Below are positions 32,301 to 40,043 of a stretch of 52,071 bases of DNA, piece after piece. Position numbers and translations under genes: made by a program. The stretch spans positions 1 to 52,071 of the forward strand of contig URRP01000012.1 in the NCBI GenBank assembly GCA_900550375.1, in the 5' to 3' direction. Origin of the DNA: an uncultured Alistipes sp. Its GTDB lineage: Bacteria > Bacteroidota > Bacteroidia > Bacteroidales > Rikenellaceae. The notes below the pieces were generated by a model that saw only the letters and a list, made by a program, of their open reading frames with translations, was not told the origin of the DNA and made no database searches. Within the stretch, counting starts at the first letter, position 1; every line of letters begins with the position of its first letter.

Positions 32301-33055
32301 GAAAGAAGATCGTAGCAGGCAACTGGAAAATGAACACGCTGCCCGCCGAAGGCGTCGAACTCGCAAAGGAGATCGCTGCCGGCAAACACACCGTATGCGA
32401 CTGCGTGTCGTTCATCGTATGCCCGCCCTTCACCCACCTTTCGGAGGTGACCAAAACGCTCGAAGGCACGGGGATCGCCGTCGGTGCACAGGACTGTGCC
32501 ACCGAGGCCAAAGGTGCCTACACGGGTGAAATCGCTGCTTCGATGATCGCGGCATTGGGCTGCCAGTACGTGATCCTCGGCCACTCGGAGCGCCGCCAGT
32601 ACTACGGCGAGACCTCCGAGACGCTCAACAAGAAGATGGCGCAGGCCTACGCCAACAACCTCGCACCGATCTACTGCGTGGGCGAGAATCTGGCCGAGCG
32701 CGAAGCTGAGAAGCACTTCGACGTAGTGAAGGCGCAGATCGAGGAGGTGGTTTACAACCTCACGCCGGAGCAGTTCGCAAAACTGGTCATCGCCTACGAA
32801 CCCGTATGGGCCATCGGCACGGGCAAGACCGCGACGGCCGAGCAGGCGCAGGAGATTCACGCCTACATCCGCAAGGTGCTCGCCGCCAAGTTCGGTGCAG
32901 CAGCCGAAGAGTGCCCGATCCTCTACGGCGGATCGTGCAAACCGTCGAACGCAGCCGAAATCTTCGCCAAGGAGGATGTCGACGGCGGTCTGATCGGCGG
33001 CGCAGCGCTCAAGGCCGACGATTTTCTGGCCATCGGCAAGGGCTTCGCGAAATAG
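32297..33055 (+). CDS. tpiA: Triosephosphate isomerase
   Basis: 252 aa. Interconverts dihydroxyacetone phosphate and glyceraldehyde 3-phosphate. Catalytic residues are in place: Asn11 and Lys13 in AGNWKMN, His in ILGHSERR (near 98) and Glu in AYEPVWAIGTGKTA (near 170), with phosphate-binding GGS and GGAALK at the end. Normal length. It overlaps the preceding small membrane protein gene by four bases and ends at a strong terminator. Confidence 0.97.
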   Translation: MRKKIVAGNWKMNTLPAEGVELAKEIAAGKHTVCDCVSFIVCPPFTHLSEVTKTLEGTGIAVGAQDCATEAKGAYTGEIAASMIAALGCQYVILGHSERRQYYGETSETLNKKMAQAYANNLAPIYCVGENLAEREAEKHFDVVKAQIEEVVYNLTPEQFAKLVIAYEPVWAIGTGKTATAEQAQEIHAYIRKVLAAKFGAAAEECPILYGGSCKPSNAAEIFAKEDVDGGLIGGAALKADDFLAIGKGFAK

Positions 33056-33076
33056 TTCTTCGGCCCGAACGCCTGA

Positions 33077-33113
33077 AAAAAGAGGAGACCTCGTCTGCGG
33101 GGCCTCCTCTTTT
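33077..33113 (+). terminator. Terminator after tpiA
   Basis: AAAAGAGGAG pairs with CTCCTCTTTT around a 17-base loop that itself contains a CC/GG closure. Confidence 0.85.
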
Positions 33114-33169
33114 CGTCCCCTTACGAAACAATTCGAAACTTCCGAAAGTGGATTCTTCCTATTTTTTCT

Positions 33170-33177
33170 TATCTTTG
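33170..33177 (+). promoter_or_regulatory. -7 box for the PHP-domain gene
   Basis: TATCTTTG matches TAnnTTTG, 44 bases before the ATG at 33222. Confidence 0.65.
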
Positions 33178-33221
33178 CATAGGAGAAGCCTCCGCAAAAC
33201 AAAACTACTAACCACCAGATC

Positions 33222-34409
33222 ATGAAAAAGCTACTCTTCATCTGTGCCGCCCTGTCGACGGCATTCACTGCGGCCGGTCAGCACTACTACACCGACGCCT
33301 ACAACCCCGACATCACACGCCATTCGCTGCGTGTCGCCCCGCAGCGCATCGAGTTCGTGCTGCCCCAAGTCAACGGCTACACGGTCTACAAGGCCGACCT
33401 GCACACCCACTCGATCTACTCGGACGGCGACTGCACCCCCGAATTCCGCGTCCGCGAAGCGTGGTACGACGGTCTGGACGTACTGGCGATCACCGAACAC
33501 GTGGAGTACCGCCGTCACGAGGGCAAGATGCTCAACTTCCTGAAAGGGTATGTTCCCGAAGGCACCAAGGCGATCAACTACAACCTGATATCCAAGGCGG
33601 CCGACGAACAAGGGATTCAGTCCGACCTGAATTTCCCTGTAAAACTGGCGCAGGAGACGGCCGTGAAATACGGCATCACGATCGTTCCCGGGGCCGAAAT
33701 CACCCGCGAACCGATCGCCTACGGTCACTACAATGCACTCTTCACCACCGATAACAACGCCATCTACGCCGCCGACGCGCTGCAATCGCTCCGCAACGCC
33801 AAAGCACAGGGAGCGCTGGTGATGCACAACCACCCGGGCTGGCGCCGCAAAAGCCTCGAACATCCCGAGTTCGAAGTCGCAGCCTACGGCGAAGGGCTGA
33901 TCGACGGCATCGAGATCATGAACGGCGGCGAGTTCTACCCCAAAGCCATTTCGCGCGCACACGCCAAAAACCTCTTCGTCGCTGCCAACACCGACATCCA
34001 CGACACGACGGTCGAAACCTACCGCGCACAGGGCCATCGTCGCAATATGACGCTGATCTTCGCCAAGGAGAACACGCTCGAAGCGCTGCGCGAGGCCATC
34101 GAGGCCCGCCGCACGCTGGCCTATTCGTTCGGCACGATCGCCGGCGACGAACAGCTGCTGAAGGATCTCTTCACAGCGTCGATCCAGACAAAGGTACTCC
34201 ATACCGATGCGCACGGCCGCCGCACGGTAAGTCTCACGAACAACAGTTCGGTGCAGTACATCCTGCGTTTCCCGGGACAGAATCCGTTCATCCTCAACCC
34301 CTTCTCGACCGTTACGACGAGCGTTGCAAAAGACAATCCGCTGTGTCTGACCGTCGAAAATATGTGGTACTCCGAAGAGGGACACCCGCAGATCGAGATG
34401 AATCTGTAA
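33222..34409 (+). CDS. Secreted PHP-domain phosphodiesterase (Sb-PDE-like)
   Basis: 395 aa. Signal peptide about 1-19 (ends TAAGQ). The PHP metal site is KADLHTHSIYSDG with His61 and His63, followed by ITEHVEY, PGAEITREPIAYGHYNALF, VMHNHPGWRR and AANTDIHD, consistent with a two- or three-metal phosphoesterase. The last 100 residues are beta-rich. Family names such as Sb-PDE are used for similar Bacteroidota proteins; a secreted phosphodi- or triesterase is a reasonable call but the natural substrate is not known. Monocistronic, with its own promoter and terminator. Confidence 0.88.
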   Translation: MKKLLFICAALSTAFTAAGQHYYTDAYNPDITRHSLRVAPQRIEFVLPQVNGYTVYKADLHTHSIYSDGDCTPEFRVREAWYDGLDVLAITEHVEYRRHEGKMLNFLKGYVPEGTKAINYNLISKAADEQGIQSDLNFPVKLAQETAVKYGITIVPGAEITREPIAYGHYNALFTTDNNAIYAADALQSLRNAKAQGALVMHNHPGWRRKSLEHPEFEVAAYGEGLIDGIEIMNGGEFYPKAISRAHAKNLFVAANTDIHDTTVETYRAQGHRRNMTLIFAKENTLEALREAIEARRTLAYSFGTIAGDEQLLKDLFTASIQTKVLHTDAHGRRTVSLTNNSSVQYILRFPGQNPFILNPFSTVTTSVAKDNPLCLTVENMWYSEEGHPQIEMNL

Positions 34410-34424
34410 TTTCAACTTTCCTTA

Positions 34425-34459
34425 AAAACGCCGTCCGACATGAATCGGACGGCGTTTTC
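34425..34459 (+). terminator. Terminator after the PHP-domain gene
   Basis: AAAACGCCGTCCGA pairs perfectly with TCGGACGGCGTTTT around CATGAA. Confidence 0.9.
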
Positions 34460-34522
34460 GCATTTATGCAGCAGCCCGACACGGTGTCAGTGCCAATCTC
34501 CGACACGACGGCAGCCGCGTCG

Positions 34523-34557
34523 TGACAATTTGTGACAATAAATGTCATTTTCTGACA
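34523..34557 (+). promoter_or_regulatory. Phased TGACA/TGTCA half-site array upstream of hsp20
   Basis: Half-sites begin at 34523 (TGACA), 34533 (TGACA), 34543 (TGTCA) and 34553 (TGACA), each exactly 10 bp apart, so all face the same side of the helix. The middle pair forms a palindrome TGACA-N5-TGTCA. The array lies 20-55 bp before the -24 element of a sigma-54-type promoter and about 50-80 bp before the expected start, suitable for an activator. A further palindrome GACACGGTGTC is at 34478-34488. Confidence 0.65.
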
Positions 34558-34577
34558 AAATTTCTTCTCACGGGCGA

Positions 34578-34593
34578 TGGCACGCGGTTTGCT
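34578..34593 (+). promoter_or_regulatory. Sigma-54-type (-24/-12) promoter of hsp20
   Basis: TGGCACG at 34578-34584, 4 bases, TTGCT at 34589-34593. This matches the RpoN consensus TGGCACG-N4-TTGCW at every fixed position, with GG and GC 10 bases apart. The start would be near 34604, giving a leader of about 110 bases. No convincing TAnnTTTG box was found in the gap 34410-34713. Confidence 0.75.
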
Positions 34594-34713
34594 CGTTAAG
34601 GTATCGAATCCCGAATGGAACGAAGGAAAGGCCGGCACGAACAACGGCATGAGTTCCAGAGGGAAGAGGATAAAAACAATGTATAACCAAATAAACCTAA
34701 GGAGGACAAAATT

Positions 34714-35160
34714 ATGATGCCTGTAATGAGAAATCAGAATTGGCTGCCGAGTCTGTTCAATGACTTTTTCGGTGAAGAGTGGATGGGAATGCCGCACAAA
34801 CACGTTTCCGTACCTGCGATCAACATCATCGAGCAGGAGAAGGATTTCCGCGTGGAGCTTGCGGTTCCGGGCACGACGAAGGAGGACTTCAAAGTGAACG
34901 TAACGGCCGACAACGAGTTGGTCATTTCGCTCGAAAAACACAACGAAAAGGAGGACAAGGAGGAGAAAGAGGGTCACAAGGGAACGTACCTGCGCCGCGA
35001 ATTCTCCTACACCTCGTTCCAGCAGAGTTTTTCGCTGCCCGATGACGTGGACCGTCAGAAGATATCGGCCAAAGTCGAGAACGGCGTGCTGACGATCGAC
35101 CTTCCCAAAAAGGAGGTCACCCCGACACAGCCGGTTTCGCACCAGATCGAGATCAAATAG
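34714..35160 (+). CDS. Hsp20/alpha-crystallin family small heat-shock protein
   Basis: 148 aa. ATP-independent chaperone that holds unfolding proteins. The alpha-crystallin domain spans about 33-125: VSVPAINIIEQEKDFRVELAVPG, then GTYLRREFSYTSFQQSFSLP and the terminal KVENGVLTIDLPKKE signature. A charged loop rich in Glu/Lys (NEKEDKEEKEGHKG) lies between strands, and the C-terminal tail ends SHQIEIK with the I-x-I oligomerisation motif. AAGGAGG at 34699-34705, 8 bases before the ATG, is an unusually strong Shine-Dalgarno for this phylum. Control appears to be sigma-54-dependent (elements at 34523-34593) and no CIRCE element was seen. A terminator follows, so it is monocistronic. Confidence 0.95.
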   Translation: MMPVMRNQNWLPSLFNDFFGEEWMGMPHKHVSVPAINIIEQEKDFRVELAVPGTTKEDFKVNVTADNELVISLEKHNEKEDKEEKEGHKGTYLRREFSYTSFQQSFSLPDDVDRQKISAKVENGVLTIDLPKKEVTPTQPVSHQIEIK

Positions 35161-35177
35161 CGACTTCCATCCGTAAA

Positions 35178-35218
35178 CGGGAGAGGGTGCTCCGACGCGA
35201 GTATCCTCTCTCTTTTTT
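35178..35218 (+). terminator. Terminator after hsp20
   Basis: GAGAGG...CCTCTC with an inner GCTC/GAGT stem, followed by TCTTTTTT. Confidence 0.8.
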
Positions 35219-35283
35219 ATCGTCCGGCAGGTAATTTGCCGTCATCGTTTTACGTTGGAATATTAAGATAAAACGCAAGAGCC

Positions 35284-36285
35284 ATGAAACCCATCATCAC
35301 CTTTTTCGGGACGCAGCCCTACGAACAGGAGTCGTTCGATGCCCTGAACCGCGATTTCGGATTCGAATTCCGCTACTTCAAAGGCCACCTCAGCCGTCAG
35401 ACGGTCGTCGCCACGCACGGCGCACAGGCGGCGTGCATCTTCGTCAACGACACGGCCGATGCCGAGGTGATACGCGAACTGGCACGCAACGGCGTGAAGC
35501 TGCTGGCGCTGCGCTGCGCAGGATACAACAACGTCGATCTGGAGGCCGCGCGGACCTTCAAAATCCCCGTCGTGCGCGTACCGGCCTACTCGCCCTATGC
35601 CGTGGCGGAGTACACGGTGGCGATGATGCTCTCGCTCAACCGCAAGATTCCGCGCGCCAGCTGGCGCACGCGCGACGGCAACTTCTCGCTGCAAGGGCTG
35701 ATGGGATTCGATATGAACGGCAAGACCGTCGGGGTGATCGGCACGGGTAAGATCGCCCGCATCGTCATCCGCATCCTGCTCGGCTTCGGTATGCAGGTCT
35801 TGGCCTACGACCCCTATCCCGACGGGGTTTTCGCCCGCGAAACGGGCATCGCCTACGTCTCGCTCGACGAATTGTACCGCCGCGCGGACATCATCACGCT
35901 CCACTGCCCGCTCACCAACGAGACGAAGCATCTCATCAACGAAGAGTCGATCGCCCGCATGAAGCGCGGCGTGATGATCGTCAACACCGGCCGCGGACAG
36001 CTCATCCAGACCGAAGCGCTGATCGAAGCGCTCAAGAGCAAGCAGGTCGGCTCGGCAGGGCTGGACGTCTACGAGGAGGAGGGCGATTACTTCTACGAGG
36101 ATCGTTCGGACACGATCATCGACGACGACACGCTGGCGCGGCTGCTGCTCTTTCCCAACGTAATCGTCACCTCACACCAAGCCTTCTTCACGGCCGAAGC
36201 GATGCACAACATCACCGAAACCACGTTACTGAACATCCGGGATTTCTTCGACGGCCGGCCGCTCGTGAACGCCGTGACGAAATAG
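35284..36285 (+). CDS. D-2-hydroxyacid dehydrogenase (D-lactate dehydrogenase-like)
   Basis: 333 aa. NAD-dependent, interconverts pyruvate and D-lactate or a related 2-oxo acid. NAD-binding GTGKIARIVI near residues 154-163; catalytic Arg is expected in NTGRGQLIQTEAL, Glu in LDVYEEEGDYFYED (a D-LDH-specific stretch) and His in TSHQAFFT near 299. Length and sequence pattern suit fermentative LdhA. A TACGTTGG element at about 35252-35259, one position off the consensus box, may drive it. A terminator follows. Confidence 0.93.
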   Translation: MKPIITFFGTQPYEQESFDALNRDFGFEFRYFKGHLSRQTVVATHGAQAACIFVNDTADAEVIRELARNGVKLLALRCAGYNNVDLEAARTFKIPVVRVPAYSPYAVAEYTVAMMLSLNRKIPRASWRTRDGNFSLQGLMGFDMNGKTVGVIGTGKIARIVIRILLGFGMQVLAYDPYPDGVFARETGIAYVSLDELYRRADIITLHCPLTNETKHLINEESIARMKRGVMIVNTGRGQLIQTEALIEALKSKQVGSAGLDVYEEEGDYFYEDRSDTIIDDDTLARLLLFPNVIVTSHQAFFTAEAMHNITETTLLNIRDFFDGRPLVNAVTK

Positions 36286-36303
36286 CGTATTTCCGCACGC
36301 CGT

Positions 36304-36342
36304 CGTGCCGCACCCCGTAAGGAGTGCGGCACGTTGCGTTTT
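36304..36342 (+). terminator. Terminator after the D-2-hydroxyacid dehydrogenase
   Basis: CGTGCCGCAC pairs perfectly with GTGCGGCACG around 10 bases and is followed by TTGCGTTTT. Confidence 0.85.
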
Positions 36343-36457
36343 ACCGCGTCACCGACCCGACTAGGCCGCGAGGGAACCGATCTGCCGATTCGATTTTTAT
36401 TATTCGGATTTTTTTCTTTATCTTTAAAGAACCATTTTAATCAAATCCAACCTGACT

Positions 36458-38577
36458 ATGAAAAAAGGAACTCTCCTTTGGGGGCTGCTTGCCCTCTTCT
36501 CGCTCGTATTCTGCTTCTCCTGCAAGGACGACGACACAAACGACGATCCCGTCTACAACCTGAGCGTCGAGGCTCAAAAAACGGAAATCTCCGGCGAGGG
36601 CGGAGAGTGATCTTCGACGTCGCATCCAACGGTGGATGGACCTATAAAATCCAGCAGCAGGAACAGTGGCTCACCGAGAAGTCGAAAAGCGACAAACGGC
36701 TGACGCTCACGGCATCGCCTGCAGGCGACGCACAGCGCAAGGCGGTCGTCACCTTTACCTCGTCGGCCGATGCCAATCTCAAAGAGGCGATTACAATCAC
36801 CCAGAAACCCAAAGAAGAGCTGCCGCAGCCGCTCGTACCGGAGGCCGACCTGCTCAACGTCGTCTTCCGCAACGACGGAACGGCCGAAGACGTTTCCCCC
36901 TCGAAAACACCCGTAGAGACACTCTCCGGCACGGCCATGATGACCTATTACAACGATCTCTATCAGCGTTTCGTCGCCCATTTCAGCCACACGCCGGGCA
37001 CGACGGTCAACGAAGGATTCTATAAGGCCGACTACGTCGCCAACCAGAAGTTCATCGACGGACTGGCCAACGGCCATTCGCTCGAGGTGCTCTTCAAGAC
37101 CGACGTGAAATCGGACGGTTCGGCCGAATGGAAGATGTTCAGCGCCATGTCGTCGGGCGGAACGGGATTCCTCATCTCGAAGGCCGACAAAGGGACGGAG
37201 CTGACCTTCCTTCCCAACGTAAGCACGACGGGCAAGTCGAACTGGATCTGGACCAAGAGCGGTATCAACCCCGAAGCGGGACGCTACTATCACGTCGTCG
37301 GCGTATGGAACAAGCAGGAAGAGAAAACCTACATCTATGTCGACGGCGAACTGAAGGGTACGATGGCCGCTCCGGGTAACTTCGTACATCCCTCGAAGAC
37401 CACGAGCTACTGGTTCGGCGTCGGCGTCGACGCCAGCCCCGCCTCGGGACAAAACGCATGGAACGGCGACGTGGCCGTCGCCCGCGTCTACGATACGCCG
37501 CTGACCGCCGAGAACGTCGAGGTGCTGTGGAACCTCGTAAAACGCCAACAGCAACCCAATCCGATCGAGATCAGCGACCTGCTCTTCCTCTCGGGCTGCG
37601 AGGTAGGTCCCAACTACCGCTACACGCTCTACGGCAAAGGCTTCGCCGCCGGCGACAAGATCCGCTTCGAATCGCTCGACAACGTGAAAGCCGAAGCCAT
37701 GATCTACGATGCCGTCGTCACGGCCGAGTCGGCGACGATCATCATTCCCAACGGCTTCGCCACAGATCGCTATCGCATGGTCTTGCTGCGCGGCGACGCC
37801 CAATATCCGCTGGGCATCACGCAGCTCACCTTTTCGAGCAACCCCGCAAAACTCCCGACACCCCGAGTAATCGCCCACCGCGGTTATCACACGACCGGCG
37901 CCGCCGAGAACTCGGTCGAAGCGCTGGCCAAAGCACAGACGCTGGGGGTCTACGGCTCCGAGTTCGACGTATGGATCACGACCGACAACCGCCTCGTAAT
38001 CAACCACGACAAGACCGTTCCGGGAGACAGCCATGTCATCGAGAACTCGACCTACGACCAGATCAAGGACCTCAAGCTCAGCAACGGCGAAAAGCTCCCC
38101 ACGCTCGACGATTTTCTGGAGCAGGCGACCAAGAGCACGAAGACGAAGCTGATCCTCGAGATCAAAAAACATAGTACGACAGCCAACAACGAACGTGCGG
38201 CCGATGCCGTCGTCGCAGCCGTCAAAGCAGCGGGACTGACCGAGCGCGTGGAGTACATCGCCTTCGACTATGCAACCTGCAAACGCATCGCCGCCGCGCT
38301 TCCCGACGCCATGGTGCAATACCTCAACGGCGATCTGGCGCCTTCGGCGATCCATCAGGACGGGATCAAGGGCATCGACTACAAATATGCCGTAATCTCC
38401 GGCAAGACCGAATGGATCAAGGAGGCACACGACAACGCAATGGTAGTCAATACGTGGACCGTCGACGCACAGCAGGATATGATGAGCTGCATCGCCTTGG
38501 GCATGGACTTCATCACCACCAACAATCCCGAGACGCTTCAAGAGCTGCTGACCAAGACCTTCGTCTCGTCCAACTGA
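36458..38577 (+). pseudogene. LamG-GDPD lipoprotein, broken by a one-base frameshift
   Basis: The ATG at 36458 opens a lipoprotein signal (MKKGTLLWGLLALFSLVFCF, then SC) and an N-terminal BACON-like strand ending ISGEGGE at a TGA at 36608-36610. In the -1 frame the strand continues without a break (VIFDVASNGGWTYKI), through a BACON-like domain, a LamG/concanavalin-like domain (about 36960-37545), a short Ig-like domain, and a glycerophosphodiester phosphodiesterase domain (about 37850-38560) with IAHRGYH (His at 37876), EFDVWITTDN and INHDKTVP. Adding one G to GGAGAGTGATC near 36605 would restore a roughly 707-aa secreted protein. Either a true frameshift or a sequence error. An earlier frame opening at 36334 lies inside a terminator and is not the real start. 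Confidence 0.85.
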
Positions 38578-38593
38578 CGCCGAAGGATAGTAA

Positions 38594-38635
38594 AACCGAA
38601 GCTGCCGCACCTTTCAGGGTGCGGCAGCTTCGGTT
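38594..38635. terminator. Bidirectional terminator between GDPD and efflux operons
   Basis: AACCGAAGCTGCCGCACC pairs perfectly (18 bp) with GGTGCGGCAGCTTCGGTT around six bases; convergent gene ends lie on both sides. Confidence 0.85.
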
Positions 38636-38648
38636 CTTCGGACCAAGT

Positions 38649-40043
38649 CTATCGGTCGACGCCCCAGCCGCCGCCGAGCGCCTTGTAGAGGCCGACCATT
38701 GCCAAATGTTCGTCGCGCACGGCATTGCTCAGCCCGATCTGCGCGTCGAAGAACTTGCGCTGGGCATCCAGCACGTCGAGGTAGTTGATGACCCCGTTGA
38801 AATATTGCAGCTGTGCCAGCTCCACGTATTTCTGCGCCGCCTGTTGCAGCTCGCGTTTCAGCGTCGCCGCCGTACGGACGTTGCGGTAGGTCACCACCGC
38901 GTCGTTGACCTCGCGAAAGGCCACCAGCACCTGCTTCTCGTAATCGATCCGCGCCTCGTCGCAGGCGGCCAGCGCGGCCTTGTATTTCGACTTTTTCTTG
39001 CCGAACGAGAAGAGCGGCGAAGCGAGCGATCCGCCCACATAAGAGAAGGGTGACGAGAAGAGTCCTTTGAGATCGTCGTTCTCCCAACCGCCCGTCAGGC
39101 TGAAGGTAACGCGCGGGAAGCGGTCGGCATAGGCCATGCCCATCGCCGCTTCGGCCGCACGCAGCGTCTGTTCGCTCCGACGCAGATCGGGACGCCGCTT
39201 CAATAGCTCCGAGGGCAGCCCCACCGCCAGCCGCTCGGGCAGCCGCGCGTGCATCTCCATCGTCTGACGGTCGATGCGCAGCGTGGGATAGGCACCCGCC
39301 AGCAGGGCGATCTGGTGCTCCTTGAGCGCGATGCGGCTTTCGAGTCCGGGGATGAGCGTGGCCGTACTGGCCAGCTCGACCTTTGCCTGCTGCAACGCCG
39401 TCTCGGAGGTCAGTCCGCCCTCAAAACGCAGCCGTGCCTGCCGCACCCCCTCCTTGCGGGTCTGAAGCGTACGCCGCACGATGTTCAGCTCCTGATCGAG
39501 CGCCGCCAGCTCATAATAAGCGGTCGCCACCTCCGCGACGAGCGTCATCTGCAATGCCCGCTGCGCTTCGACCGTCGCCAGATACTGCGCGACGGCCTGA
39601 CGGTTGGCCCAGCGCAGATTGCCCCACAGATCCAACTCCCATGCCAACGAAACTTTGGCGTCGAATTCAGGATTGTTCTTCACCGCCTCACCCTCGTAGT
39701 CGTTATGCTCGGTATCGGCCGACAGTTGCCCCGTAACCGACGGCAGCTGGTCGGCGCGCGCCATACGGCTGAGTGCGCGCATCCGGCGCACACGGGCCGA
39801 AGCGGCCAGCATGTCCTTGTTACGTTCGAGCGTGCGGTCGATCAGCGCCGTGAGCGTCGAATCGGTATAGATGCTCCACCACGCCCTGTCGGCCACGGTC
39901 AGCGAATCATTCGCACCGGCTACGACCGTGACGGGCAGATCGAGTTCGGGGCTTTGGATCTGGCGACGCCCCAGCATACAGGAGGTACAGAGCAGCACGA
40001 CGCTGCAGAGCAGCACGGCATAAGATACGCTATTTCGTTTCAT
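38649..40043 (-). CDS. TolC/OprM-type outer-membrane factor of an RND efflux pump
   Basis: 464 aa. Lipoprotein signal ending CTSC at about residue 22. Two outer-membrane factor repeats: paired long helices and strands with LDLWGNLRWANRQAVAQYLAT in repeat 1 and the LLKRRPDLRRSEQTLRAAEA stretch between repeats. It forms the outer-membrane exit channel of the pump whose permease and adaptor lie upstream. Its start overlaps the permease stop by 14 bases. The terminator at 38594-38635 closes the operon. Confidence 0.94.
   Translation of the reverse strand: MKRNSVSYAVLLCSVVLLCTSCMLGRRQIQSPELDLPVTVVAGANDSLTVADRAWWSIYTDSTLTALIDRTLERNKDMLAASARVRRMRALSRMARADQLPSVTGQLSADTEHNDYEGEAVKNNPEFDAKVSLAWELDLWGNLRWANRQAVAQYLATVEAQRALQMTLVAEVATAYYELAALDQELNIVRRTLQTRKEGVRQARLRFEGGLTSETALQQAKVELASTATLIPGLESRIALKEHQIALLAGAYPTLRIDRQTMEMHARLPERLAVGLPSELLKRRPDLRRSEQTLRAAEAAMGMAYADRFPRVTFSLTGGWENDDLKGLFSSPFSYVGGSLASPLFSFGKKKSKYKAALAACDEARIDYEKQVLVAFREVNDAVVTYRNVRTAATLKRELQQAAQKYVELAQLQYFNGVINYLDVLDAQRKFFDAQIGLSNAVRDEHLAMVGLYKALGGGWGVDR

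Noticed and set aside
34460..34713. CIRCE or other HrcA-type operator before hsp20
   Set aside because: No TTAGCACTC-N9-GAGTGCTAA inverted repeat is present; the repeats seen are TGACA/TGTCA.
36334..36457. Upstream start for the LamG-GDPD frame
   Set aside because: This segment covers the terminator of the preceding gene and the likely promoter region; the real signal peptide is in the other frame from 36458.
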